NCBI GenBank assembly: GCA_036897095.1
Contig: JAYMSP010002608.1
Location: 1 to 23,295 of the forward strand
Length of the DNA stretch: 23,295 nt
Direction: 5' to 3'
Source: Plantago elongata
Taxonomy: Eukaryota; Streptophyta; Magnoliopsida; Lamiales; Plantaginaceae
Shown: positions 1 to 9,303 of the stretch, in pieces
Numbering within the stretch: position 1 is the stretch's first letter
How the letters are laid out: every line of letters begins with the position of its first letter
The notes under the pieces: generated by a model
The model's input: the letters and a program-made list of their open reading frames with translations, nothing else
Told to the model about the DNA's origin: nothing
Database searches by the model: none
Translations under genes and position numbers: made by a program

Positions 1-62
1 GGCGGGAATAAAACTAGAGAAAAGTTACAATAATAGAGAGAAAAAGCATCCTAAAAGGTGAA

Positions 63-259
63 GGAAACAAAAAGGTTTGGTGTCCAATTGGACCAGGTCA
101 GTTAGCTTTATTGGACTTGGTGGGCTGGTTAGGAAACAAAAAGGTGGGCTGGTTTCGAAACAAAAAGGTTTGATGTCCAATTGGGCTTGGGCTGTATTCG
201 AAACAAAAGGTTTGGTGTCCAATTGGACCAGGCCAGTTAGCTTTATTGGACATGGTGGG
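63..259. repeat. Nested minisatellite of two near-identical ~60-bp units
   Basis: A unit starting GAAACAAAAAGGTTTGGTG and ending near TTTATTGGACTTGGTGGGC occurs at about 63-123 and again at about 200-259 with only a few differences. Between them are truncated versions beginning GAAACAAAAAGG near 131 and 157. Open frames across this stretch follow the repeat and resemble no protein I know, so I treat it as non-coding. Confidence 0.75.
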
Positions 260-344
260 CACCAGCCCGTTATCCTTCCACTGCAAGGAGCGGGAGGTTT
301 ATGCTGCTCTGTAGCCAGCCTCACACGGTTCCCTCCACTTTAGG

Positions 345-2735
345 ACACACGAAGCCCAAGCCTTCGCTTGGGCCACAGGAGCCAACTCCCCGCTTGGAAT
401 GGGCGGGCCAGAAATTTGCCACTAAGCCCAGCTAACTGGTCTGGTATAATGTCCACCAGCCTTAATGCCCCACTTGGTTACAAGCTCCAGTTACTGAGCT
501 CGGCGAACAGTTTAGTCTTGTCACATAATTTATACTGTTTAGTCAGCTTGTGTTAGAATGATGTGGGAGAAAATGGCTTTCAGCACAGTAACATTCCATA
601 GCAAACCATACACGTTGTTTGCTTCTTTTACAGATCTGTTCCAAGTAGGACTATCCAAGAATTCGCTGAAACACTCAAAATAACACGAATCGCTCTTCGA
701 CGGCATAATTCAATCTCCAGAAAAGCATCACATGTCATGGCATAGTTTTGTAACTTCTAACTCCAGAGAGTTTATTTGAATTCATGATTTGCAAGTGTGC
801 TGCTTTTATTCTCCCGAAATTCTCTGTATGGAAGCTTCTTCAGTTATTTGTAGGTTGTTTATGTTTCCATTGTTGTACTCCGAATGGTTTCTTAAAGCGA
901 GAAGAAGAGGGAAGAAAAAAAGAGATAAATATATAGAGAATGATCAAAGACTCGTGCAGCTGGTTTTCTATGATATATACATGTGAATATCAAGCTTGAT
1001 GACACAATTATTTTGGAATCAAGAGCATGAAAGTACTTGATTGGTCAGTGAAACTGTACAAGAGGCCATGTCTGATCTGATTCCGAACAAGAACGAACAA
1101 GGAAGCACGCTGCGCGCACCTACTGTATGAACCACTATAGATGTTTTCCAAGATTTGGTGCTAAACTTATGGTACACTATACCCAGAAGTACTATTAGTG
1201 CATAACACAGAATGTATCAGAAACTCAAAGCATGGAACCTGATTTGCAGATGGATCATGATGAAGGTAAGTAGTAGAGAGCCTCGGATGAAGATTCAGAA
1301 ATTGTTTCAAAACAAGAAGCCAACTCTTTATATGGATTGATTGTTCAACTAGTTCATATTATCTCCAGCATGAATACGGAGTGTAATCTTAGAGCTCACG
1401 GTCGAGAATACACGACAAGCCAACTCTTTCAGTTGATAGAAACTGCAATGTTATAATATGAATAATGCAAGCGGACAGGTTTATAAACGAAGAGAACATC
1501 AACTCTCCTAAATTCTCTCTTGAGATAAACAAAGATCATGTAGATTCATATATCATCTTCTCATCTGTCTCTCTCATGGCTTTAAAAACTCCTAGGAATA
1601 TATATGCTCCAACTCAAACAGTCCAAGAGAACATAAACTCTCCAAAACCTGATATGCACAGGTTTCCTTTTCTAATCAAACTCAAACTCCTTAACCTACC
1701 AATCCAGAACCCTGCACACCTCAAACTAACGCTGTGGAACTGAACTAGACATAAATAAAGTCAAAATACATAAAAGAGAGTCATAGATGACTTAAGTGCA
1801 GAAACAGTGTTGTCCTATGGGATTGTGAGAACTCCAAGAGACTAACACCTGCACTTTCATAGTATGTCATAGTCAACCGACGAAACACAAGATTCTAAAA
1901 TGGAGTTCTCACAAGTCATAATTCATAAGAAAAGTTGCAGCTTGCAGAGCTCTTTATTAATAAGCTCTCTCACGAGTCACGGCTCCTAACAGCACAAACA
2001 TAACGAGCAAGGCTCCTACGGCCTATCCTATCTCAAGCTTATTCACCAAAGATAACAATATGAATTAGATACTTAGTTGGCTACGACATAATTGGAAACG
2101 GAAGTGCAGACTGCACTGCAAACCACATGCTGTGTAGTATCATCAGTACATGGAATGCATAGGCTACAATAACTAGAAGTGAACAGTGAGCATACTGAAG
2201 CACATCATGCCAACCAATCATGTAGAACAGGTGCATATAATGGATTGGTATAAGAAATTTTATCTGCGGATTGATCATCAATTAGGCAAGTAACACATAA
2301 TATTGACATTGGGAAATAATTTGAAGTGCCTATACCCTTATGAGGCTTACAAACATATTTTGGACATGCTTTGGAAGTAAGCCTAGGTTACAACTTACAA
2401 CTCACAATAGGCAATGAGATGGTAAAAATACACAGCACTAGTCGATCAACTGAACTCCGTGCATATACTTAATTATATCAGAAATTTTAATCCTCCAAAC
2501 TGACTTGCAGAGGGATTATGATTAACTTAACTACTCAAGTAATGCAGAAGATCATTCACTTGATGATGAGTGTTATGATATGGAGCATGTAGCAATAGAA
2601 ATCGGACCAATGTACAAAACCAGAAATAGAAAACTAACCTGCACAACAACAATAAAGATTTCCATACACAACTCATAATATCACAATGTTTAATCACAGC
2701 TTTCCAACGGGAAATTGTTGAATACATAATTAGAA
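345..2735. other. No gene recognised; diverged low-copy repeats
   Basis: I see no convincing coding sequence over these 2.4 kb; the open frames are short and without family features. A small hairpin with arms GCCCAAGC/GCTTGGGC and a 4-nt loop lies at 354-373. The phrase AGAGAACATMAACTCTCC occurs near 1490 and again near 1625. A loosely conserved segment around a TTGCAGATGGATCATGAT-like core appears near 1245, 2265 and 2505. The right end is downstream flank of the mTERF gene on the minus strand. Confidence 0.5.
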
Positions 2736-2736
2736 A

Positions 2737-2880
2737 GTAAGAAGAAGATCAGGAAATAATCAGTAAGTCATGTAAATTTTATTCCTCTCCAACTCCGACT
2801 TCTTGAAAGCATATCTTTAATTCCACAAACTCATACAGGGCTTTCTTCATCCGTGTTCTTCTTCTCTTCCTCATATTCCT
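2737..2880 (-). pseudogene. Decayed 3'-end copy of the acidic protein gene at 5390-6343
   Basis: On the minus strand this stretch matches the last codons and 3' flank of the gene at 5390-6343. Both contain GGAATHAAAGATATGCTTTC, encoding GIKDMLSRS, then a purine-rich stretch, GGAATAAAA and TTTAC, and then a TC-rich ATCTTCTTY segment. Upstream here lies an acidic stretch (KEYEEEKKNTDEESPV) followed by an in-frame TGA and then VCGIKDMLSRS. The equivalent of the gene's conserved RLVVMRCGTDF block is absent. I infer an old partial duplication, deleted and no longer coding. It lies in the likely 3' untranslated region of the mTERF gene. Confidence 0.6.
2778..2783 (-). terminator. Candidate poly(A) signal AATAAA for the mTERF gene
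   Basis: A canonical AATAAA on the minus strand, about 170 nt past the mTERF stop codon. It lies inside the relic of the acidic-protein gene and corresponds to the hexamer just after that gene's own stop. Use by mTERF is inferred from position only. Confidence 0.4.
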
Positions 2881-2951
2881 TCACAAAATCTTCTCGCTTC
2901 CACTACATTGGCAGTGACACATGCGATGGTGGAGAAATACATATTATCCGT

Positions 2952-4094
2952 CTATGTTTTGCAAATGACATCATTCTCTGCCATGATTGTTTCATTAACT
3001 GCTTTCATGTAAGGATCCACAAATTTCTGAGAGAATTCCCTGTCTGACATCGTGTAAAGTGTTGAAAGTTTCGGCCATTTCTCAATCATTTTTCTTTTTT
3101 CCAACACCTTCAGAACCTGCAGCCTTGGTCTATATCTCTTCTCGACACTGTATGCAAGTGACATTGGGCAGCTAACAATACAGGACATATCATACTTCCC
3201 TGTCTCAAGCAAAATCTCTTTAACACACTTTATTTTCTGCTCAGACAGAACAAACACGAACGGTGAAGTCCTTATCAGTCTCCTAATGTCGTCTTCTGAA
3301 AACCCCAAATCCTGAAATGTTTTCAACTTGAGATTCCAAGTCTCGCTAGATAACGAACTAACTATCTGAATCACATAAATAAACATCTTGGAAGTCCTCT
3401 CAATACCCATCTCATCGACCTTCTGAACGGAATTCCTCATACTTTCTGGTTTACTGAAGAGAAAATTCGGAGAAACATAGAGTCGATTAGTAATCTGCGC
3501 CATGGGTATGCCACAGCTCTTCAAGAATTCTACATTGGGAACCAAAGTCTCTTCCAAATTCCAAAAGAACAACCGTCTGTGACACCTTAAGACCTTAGCC
3601 AATCTGTCATTGGTTCCTAACAAACTCTTGATAATAGACAATGAGGATGTAATCTTACTTGCACTAGACCTTAAAAGGCGTGGATTAGTCGATATAATCT
3701 TAGCTATTTCAGAATCAGACAAACCCAAGTCTTGGAAAACCTTGAGTTTAGGCTCAATGCTATTCTCCACACTGGCAAAGAGCACAGGAGGCCAATCAGT
3801 CACCAATCTCTCCAATTGCGTGTTTGAAAGGCCCTTTTCTTTAAGAAATGACAAGACAGAATCAGCTTTTTCTGGGTTTGTGACATTGCTCAATGAAGAG
3901 GACACTTGCTTGGCTGCTTGAGGAGTGAAGTGGTGCTTGTGCAGCAAGAGCTGAGAAACAACAGCAGTCTGGTCGGTGTTTTCGGTAGATGCCGAAAATC
4001 GACACCGAAAGGAAGGGGACTTTGGTTGGAAATCAAAGCAGTAGTTTGGGAGGAGCAAAGGGCAAAACGCAGTCTTGGTTGCAAATGTCATCAT
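2952..4094 (-). CDS. mTERF family protein, organelle-targeted (380 aa)
   Basis: A single uninterrupted frame encodes a plant mitochondrial transcription termination factor (mTERF) family protein. These are helical-repeat nucleic-acid-binding proteins that act in chloroplast or mitochondrial transcription, splicing or RNA processing. Repeats of the mTERF type are visible: KGLSNTQLERLVTDWPPVLF (about residues 87-106), a second unit around LGLSDSEIAKIISTNPRLL (123-141), and a later one around LGFSEDDIRRLIRTSPFVF (263-281). The C-terminus has the usual RPRLQVLKVLEKRKMIEKWP block. The first ATG of the frame is at 4094, with another at 4091; the frame extends further upstream only through non-ATG codons. 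Residues 1 to about 40 are poor in acidic residues and could be a transit peptide. A 5' UTR exon may lie upstream. Which mTERF subgroup, and which organelle, cannot be read from sequence alone. Confidence 0.93.
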   Translation of the reverse strand: MMTFATKTAFCPLLLPNYCFDFQPKSPSFRCRFSASTENTDQTAVVSQLLLHKHHFTPQAAKQVSSSLSNVTNPEKADSVLSFLKEKGLSNTQLERLVTDWPPVLFASVENSIEPKLKVFQDLGLSDSEIAKIISTNPRLLRSSASKITSSLSIIKSLLGTNDRLAKVLRCHRRLFFWNLEETLVPNVEFLKSCGIPMAQITNRLYVSPNFLFSKPESMRNSVQKVDEMGIERTSKMFIYVIQIVSSLSSETWNLKLKTFQDLGFSEDDIRRLIRTSPFVFVLSEQKIKCVKEILLETGKYDMSCIVSCPMSLAYSVEKRYRPRLQVLKVLEKRKMIEKWPKLSTLYTMSDREFSQKFVDPYMKAVNETIMAENDVICKT

Positions 4095-4560
4095 ATCCAA
4101 ATGGAACCAGTATAAATGGATGAAAATGACTAAAGGGTGCAGAGAAGTATGAACTTGCAAAGATATGAGGAATTCGAAAACATAGTAGACAAAGAAAACT
4201 ACTCCTACAATTTTAGTACATCTTACTTATCTAGTAGAATGGCAGAAATTATACTCAAACGAAACCTATTTCTTGACATGGCAAGTGGAAGGAGTAGTGA
4301 TACTTAGTGCTGAGAAACAAGAAACAAGAAAACACTTATTAAACACCAACCTTTGAAAATGTATGTATCTTCAGTTCAAACGGCGAGTTTAGCACTTGAG
4401 CTAGGAGCCAAAGGAAGGTTCAAGGTGGATGAGGTAAGAAGCATCAGAGTTGTAGTAGAACTGTTCTGAGTGGAAAAACGAGAAAACGAGGAATGGATTA
4501 CCGAATGATATTCTGGGCTTGGGCTTTCTTTTGAATGGGCTGTTAGACAAACCGTTAACA
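4095..4560 (-). promoter_or_regulatory. Possible 5' UTR of the mTERF gene with an intron and short upstream ORFs
   Basis: Reading leftward, an exon-like stretch ends at a TTTTCAAAG|GTTGGTG junction near 4353. It is followed by a TTTCTTGTTTCTCAG acceptor near 4312 and then the region leading to the mTERF ATG. Upstream of the donor is a 22-codon frame starting MLLTSSTLNLPLAP. Downstream of the acceptor is an 18-codon frame starting MSRNRFRLS. Splicing and use as a leader are inference; no transcript evidence is visible. Confidence 0.3.
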
Positions 4561-5340
4561 CCCGTTACAATTTTGTATTTACCCGAACCATTTTAATTGA
4601 CGTAATAGTTATGTTTTTTAATTGAGTCACTACTCAATTTAATATCATAACACTTGCAAAACCCTTGGTACTAGGGTTCTAGAATAATTCATAGTTAAAG
4701 TTAATCTTAACAAACTCAAAATCGAACAATTGACCTGAAACGAAAGGTGTGTATAATATCTGAGATCAGCATTAGCATTTGGAGTATGATAACATAGTTA
4801 CTTATATTAGAAGCAAAATATCAAGTGATAAGGTAACACTTGTACACATTTCAATCTAAGGGTAGTCATGGACAAACAGACACAATGATAGGCCATTATT
4901 GAGATCACCTAACGAGTATGACCATCCCAATTAACGTAGGCCCAAAATTTGATACTAAATCTTTTTAACTTGTGCCAAACTGCCAATCCATGCTAAAAGA
5001 ATTGGCTTATTTTACAAAAATGTCATAACTTAACTACTTGTTACAGTCATGTCTTAATCTTGAGTCATTTATGTCGTTCCATGTGAAATTCTAACAACAA
5101 ACCATACTACTCAACCGTGTCACAATCTACCACACATGTATATCACGCAACTAAGAACTATATAAAAGCAACAAATTTGTCTGTTTACATGAAACACCCT
5201 GTACATTGCGGAATATCTAAGAACACAAGACATACACATAAAAGTATGAAAATAATGCATTACTCACAATCACAACATCAATCAGTAATATCCCAGCATA
5301 ATTTGTTACATACATAACCACAAAGCAGAAGTATGAAAGA
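4561..5340. other. Intergenic, nothing recognised
   Basis: An AT-rich interval between the mTERF gene (putative promoter side) and the 3' end of the acidic-protein gene. Short frames here lack any family feature. The right part, from about 5240, resembles 2650-2740 weakly, consistent with the duplication that made the relic at 2737-2880. Confidence 0.5.
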
Positions 5341-5363
5341 AGATTAGAGAGTTATCGTAAATT

Positions 5364-5369
5364 TTTATT
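5364..5369 (-). terminator. Candidate poly(A) signal AATAAA of the acidic-protein gene
   Basis: AATAAA on the minus strand 21 nt past the stop codon of the gene at 5390-6343. The same hexamer and flanks occur in the relic at 2778-2783. Confidence 0.45.
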
Positions 5370-5389
5370 CCTGACTCCGCCTCTTCCGA

Positions 5390-6343
5390 TCATCTCTTAG
5401 AACTCAGACTCCGCGAAAGCATATCTTTGATTCCGCCCACAACCCAAGTCTCCTTAGCAATATCACAAGAAAACTTGGAAAAATCAGTCCCACATCTCAT
5501 CACCACAAGTCTCTCTGTTTCCTCTGCTTCTAATTTTTTCTTCATCATTTCCTCATTTTCCTTCTCATCACATTCACTTTTTGCCTCTTCTTCGTCCTTC
5601 TCCTCCAGCCAGCTTTTTGCAGGAGCCGATCGACATCGCATTAGTAGCAATGCGTTCTTCGGTGGAGCAACATGATCGCCATCAACGTCGTCATCTACCT
5701 TCTTCGTCTTCACCTCCCCTGTTTTAATCTCATTGCTCTCTTGCAAAATCATGAACCATTTCGAAAACGCTTTCGAACTCTCGCTCTGATCATTCTCTTC
5801 CTCATCCTCATTATCTTCGTCCTCGTCCTCGTCCTCCTCATCGTCCGAAGTCACCTCAACATTAGGAAATCCACCAAAACACCGAAAATCGAACCGAACG
5901 TTCCTCAAACAAGTCAAGAACCCCATCACATCCTTCTTCAAACCCAAAGCCTCACCCCAAGAATGCTTCTTCTTCTTGTTCTTGTTATGCAACCTCTCAA
6001 TTTCCTCCATAACAGATTGCCAGCTCTTGCATGAACCTTTCTTGGGCCGGACTTTGATCTGTCCTGCACAAGTCACTTTCGGAGATGTTGGTTCGGAGAT
6101 GTCCACGTGCTTGTTTTTCGCCCATACTTGTGGGCTGGCATGACTTCCCCGGTTGCTCGTGTTCCTCAGATTGTGGTGGTGGTGGTGGTGGTGGCTCCGG
6201 CGGCGGTGGTGGCGTGTGGACGGCTCAGATGGCCTTGATGGGCTGCAGATAGGCTTAGGTGCCATTAGTGTTAAATGGGCTCTTGATGGAAAGCATACTA
6301 GCAAATCTGCTGATGGTGGCCCTTTTCCTTCTCTACCTTTCAT
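5390..6343 (-). CDS. Plant-specific acidic, His-rich protein of unknown function (317 aa)
   Basis: An intact single-exon frame from an ATG at 6343. It resembles a plant-only family that databases often label 'protamine P1-like', a name that says nothing reliable about function. Blocks that look conserved are SADLLVCFPSRAHLTLMAPK (residues 11-30), KVTCAGQIKVRP (89-100), SWQSVMEEIERLH (107-119), WGEALGLKKDVMGFLTCLRN (129-148), NALLLMRCRSAPAKSWLE (230-247) and RLVVMRCGTDFSKF near 278-291, ending in a KETWVVGGIKDMLSRS tail. Between them lie low-complexity parts: basic/His-rich (residues 44-57, seven His in a row), Lys-rich (121-126) and a strongly acidic run (167-184). There is no signal peptide or membrane segment. 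The family N-terminus SADLLVCFPSR lies close to the chosen start, supporting it. A partial decayed copy lies at 2737-2880. The family assignment is from memory. Confidence 0.85.
   Translation of the reverse strand: MKGREGKGPPSADLLVCFPSRAHLTLMAPKPICSPSRPSEPSTRHHRRRSHHHHHHHNLRNTSNRGSHASPQVWAKNKHVDISEPTSPKVTCAGQIKVRPKKGSCKSWQSVMEEIERLHNKNKKKKHSWGEALGLKKDVMGFLTCLRNVRFDFRCFGGFPNVEVTSDDEEDEDEDEDNEDEEENDQSESSKAFSKWFMILQESNEIKTGEVKTKKVDDDVDGDHVAPPKNALLLMRCRSAPAKSWLEEKDEEEAKSECDEKENEEMMKKKLEAEETERLVVMRCGTDFSKFSCDIAKETWVVGGIKDMLSRSLSSKR
6173..6193 (-). repeat. GTG/CAC microsatellite coding for a His run
   Basis: A run of GTG on the plus strand, read as seven consecutive CAY His codons on the minus strand inside the acidic-protein gene (residues 51-57). 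Length variation between individuals is likely. Confidence 0.85.
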
Positions 6344-6535
6344 TCTGTAATTTCACTAACAACTTAAAGAAAATTGCTATGTAGTATCTGAGTTATAGAG
6401 ACTATAGTGTCTGAATTGATCTGATCATGAATGTATTGTGTTTGAAGGTTTGGTTTAAAAAGAAATGAAGGATGAAAGATTATGTGCAGGCTTTGCAATG
6501 TAATATACTTTATGATTTCCTCTATCTCTAATGTG

Positions 6536-6541
6536 TTTATA
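6536..6541 (-). promoter_or_regulatory. Candidate TATA box of the acidic-protein gene
   Basis: TATAAA in the context ACTATAAACACATTAG on the minus strand, about 195 nt before the ATG at 6343. Chosen by position only in an AT-rich background. Confidence 0.25.
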
Positions 6542-6785
6542 GTAGTTTTTGTACTACTTTTTTGTTGGGGCCAGAAACTCACAAGGGAGTGAGCTAGCTT
6601 AGTTTCTTAGCCATTGCTTTTATGCCAAACTTAAATAATAGCTTTTCATCGGATACATAATTATCCTTATGTTTCGAATCAACATGTAATAAACTTTAAA
6701 TTAAATATAATATATTTCGATACAATACTCAACGCACATACGATATTTGAACTTGAATATGTAATAATTATAGTAAAAGAAGTTA

Positions 6786-7009
6786 CTCCCTCAATCCGGC
6801 TAATCTATACATACTACATTTATGGATGTTAACAAAAACCCACACAAAAGAAATTTTTTTAAAAATCGATAACGAATAGTCCATTACTTTTTTCATCATT
6901 ACCAATATTCATCTCTACTATTTTATAATCACTATAAAAGCTTTATCGTATCTATTCATATTTCTTAAGAAACCTGAAAACACATTATAGATTAATCGAA
7001 TGTAAGGAG
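6786..7009. mobile_element. Stowaway-like MITE, 224 bp
   Basis: The left end CTCCCTCAATCCGGCTAATC and the inverted right end CTCCTTACATTCGATTAATC are imperfect terminal inverted repeats, flanked on both sides by TA (6784-6785 and 7010-7011). The size, CTCCCTC-type terminus and TA target duplication fit a Tc1/mariner-derived Stowaway element. It has no coding capacity. Confidence 0.8.
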
Positions 7010-7011
7010 TA

Positions 7012-7645
7012 TGTTTATTCTGAAAATTGAAATATTGTTTATGGCAAAAGTTTTGTAGAAATAAAATGGAATAAAGAGAGGAGAAAAAGTTGGTGCCAAC
7101 GAAAGAACCCTTGATGGTGGTGTTGGTTCATGATCCTATCATGTTCTTTAACACTTTTGGTGTGCCGCACATGACAGGTAATAAGTTCCATTGCTAGTAT
7201 TAATTATTATGATAATGAGAAATATCATTATCTTGCCTAAAGTTCGATCGCAACTACTGCGCACCCGCATGCTGGGATTATTTAGAGGCCTAATCACATT
7301 TTTTAATCGCTCTTACTTCAAGATGCAAACGCATTTTGTACATCTCTATATAACTTTTCTCAACTTATCGTGGATCATAAGTCAGAGTCACAATAAATAT
7401 TGTGGCATCTAACTGCACCATATATTTTGTGTTTCCTCGAACATTTGGGATCTCATTCTGAATTTGTGATCCTACTTAGATTTGATATGTACTCTAATTC
7501 TATTAATTCAATCATTTCAAATATTGTTTGATTCTCAAACTCTCTTCTCTTCTAATCCTATGAAGGGCACCATGTAATAGGTTATTCTATCACAAAGTAT
7601 TTAATTAACAAATTATCTAGCAAATACACCAAATGCAAAATATGC
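7012..7645. other. Intergenic, nothing recognised
   Basis: AT-rich sequence between the MITE and the CACTA element. Small frames, such as one from 7191 on the plus strand, show no family features. Confidence 0.5.
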
Positions 7646-7662
7646 CATCACTACTAGAAAAA

Positions 7663-8235
7663 ATAAATTTAGTGACCCGAAAATGATCACGAAAAGATTC
7701 TATAGTAACGCCTTTTCTATTATTACGCTTTTTAAAAGGGTCACCTGATTTGGAGTTTTAATAAGTTTGGTGTCACTATAAACTTATATAACAAACCCCT
7801 ATAACTAGTCATTAAAAACGCATATGGTGAGCTTCATATTGAGTGTCAAGAACCATCTTTTGTGACATTTTGGCACAAAAATAATTAAACTCGATGCCTT
7901 AAGAAGTGTCACCATAAGTAACATTAGTGACACAAAATTATGACACTATAGCTTTTTCTATTTTAACTAAATAATGCATGAAAATTTACTGATTCTTTTG
8001 AATCATAATCTTTTAATTTGGTATCTTATATTTTACACATAAATATAATCTTTCAGAAAAAAAGTTTTGAACCACGGTAAAATGGGTAGTCAAACATCTC
8101 ATATACGAATAAGTTACATTCAAACTTCAATTTTTATTACAAAATACTATCAAGCAAACTAGAACAAATAGGGAGGCACATAAGTTCAAAACTATCGAAG
8201 TGTTACCAAAAGCGTGATAAAGTCACGCTAACATT
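7663..8235. repeat. CACTA subterminal repeat region (GTGAC/GTCAC words)
   Basis: Short words such as AGTGACCC, GGTCACC, GTGTCACTATA, GTGTCACCATAAG, TTAGTGACAC and AGTCACGC recur in both orientations just inside the left CACTA end. Subterminal arrays of this kind bind the element's own DNA-binding protein in characterised En/Spm elements. The right end shows fewer copies. Confidence 0.6.
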
Positions 8236-8879
8236 TCAATGGTAGTACATTTATAGCTCTACTTATAAACTAACTTCTTCATCAGATTCTCAATTCACCA
8301 TTCTTCCACCACAACCTGCAATGAAAAATGAGAATTGATATATGAGTATATTGTAAACTTTATATACAACACATCATTTTATAAATACAACAAAATACTG
8401 AAAATACTTTTGCTAGGAAATCTCCAGTTGCTACAGCATAGACGAAGATCATGTAGAAGTTAATTTAATCTGATTACTTAACTAGATGTGGGACTCCGCA
8501 TTTAGTTCGGTGCCAATGACTTTAATCGATGATTATCTTACCCCCTACAAAACTTTATACAATTTCTTTAATTGTAAGTAGTTCAACAAACCAATAAAAC
8601 TGCTAACACACACTAAACAAATAATAAAAATTCTTCAATGCAATCATAAATTACACATTTCACACTAAAAGTATACCTTTTTACCACTTTTTTAATGTTT
8701 TATCACTTATTTTAATTTGTTTTACCTAAAATTATGTATCAACCATAATGTATGAAGTTATCGGCAATGAAAGGAAAGGAGTATATTGGCAGACGTAAAT
8801 AAGCAGGGGACAAAAATGAGGTGAAGTAGAAGCCATAGATACTGACCTCTTCGAGTTTAGTTCAATGGAATTACCCTCG

Positions 8880-8996
8880 TCAGGATGTTATCTCGCTTAG
8901 CGGCTTATATGTATCAGTGAAGTAAATGCTACTAAGCTCTGCTTCAATCAAATGTCCTCCATATGAACAAAAACCTGGTGGCCCTTGGGGTTTTTT
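8880..8996 (-). pseudogene. Exon-like fragment inside the CACTA element
   Basis: On the minus strand a CTTTTGCAG acceptor-like sequence is followed by a 38-codon open frame. It starts KKPQGPPGFC, continues SYGGHLIEAELSSIYFTDTY and ends in TGA. I do not recognise the protein. It could be the end of a captured host gene or of a degenerate CACTA accessory gene. No intact gene can be assembled around it. Confidence 0.3.
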
Positions 8997-9145
8997 CTGC
9001 AAAAGTATTATATTTTACATGTGAATTGATACTGTAAACAATATATCGAATTAAGAAACAATGAATCAATACCAAACCCTCGATGAATATTCAAATTCAA
9101 CAAGAATGTCATGGCAAATGAAATAACAGAAACAGAGAGAAAAAC

Positions 9146-9303
9146 CTGATTGTTGATTGCAAATTGTAGCCTCGAGATAGATTTGGGGATTATTACTATC
9201 GGACTTCGACGAAGCAGAGGAAACAGAAAGACTAGCAGCTTCCAGAGCATTACCATCTTCTTATTTAACATCCCAATTTGCTTCATATGCACATTGCTCC
9301 CGC
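9146..9303 (-). pseudogene. Second exon-like fragment inside the CACTA element, with an in-frame stop
   Basis: On the minus strand a CTTGCAG acceptor-like sequence and a TCAG|GTTTTT donor-like sequence bound 158 nt. One frame reads REQCAYEANWDVK, then TAA, then EDGNALEAASLSVSSASSKS and on to the donor. The Ser/Asp-rich composition looks protein-like, but the stop makes it non-functional as it stands. The source gene is not recognised. Confidence 0.3.

Noticed and set aside
1465..1743. A 92-codon plus-strand frame
   Set aside because: It contains an internal short repeat (ENINSPK twice), no domain and no splice context, and lies in repeat-like non-coding DNA.
4095..4160. Extension of the mTERF frame upstream to 4160
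   Set aside because: The codon at 4160 is TTG, not ATG. The first ATG in the frame is at 4094, and a nuclear plant gene is expected to start there.
5427..6034. Plus-strand frames of 82 and 120 codons opposite the acidic-protein gene
   Set aside because: They are antisense shadows of low-complexity acidic and basic codons and show no family features.
6153..6350. Plus-strand frame with a Trp run
   Set aside because: It is the antisense reading of the His-coding CAC repeat.
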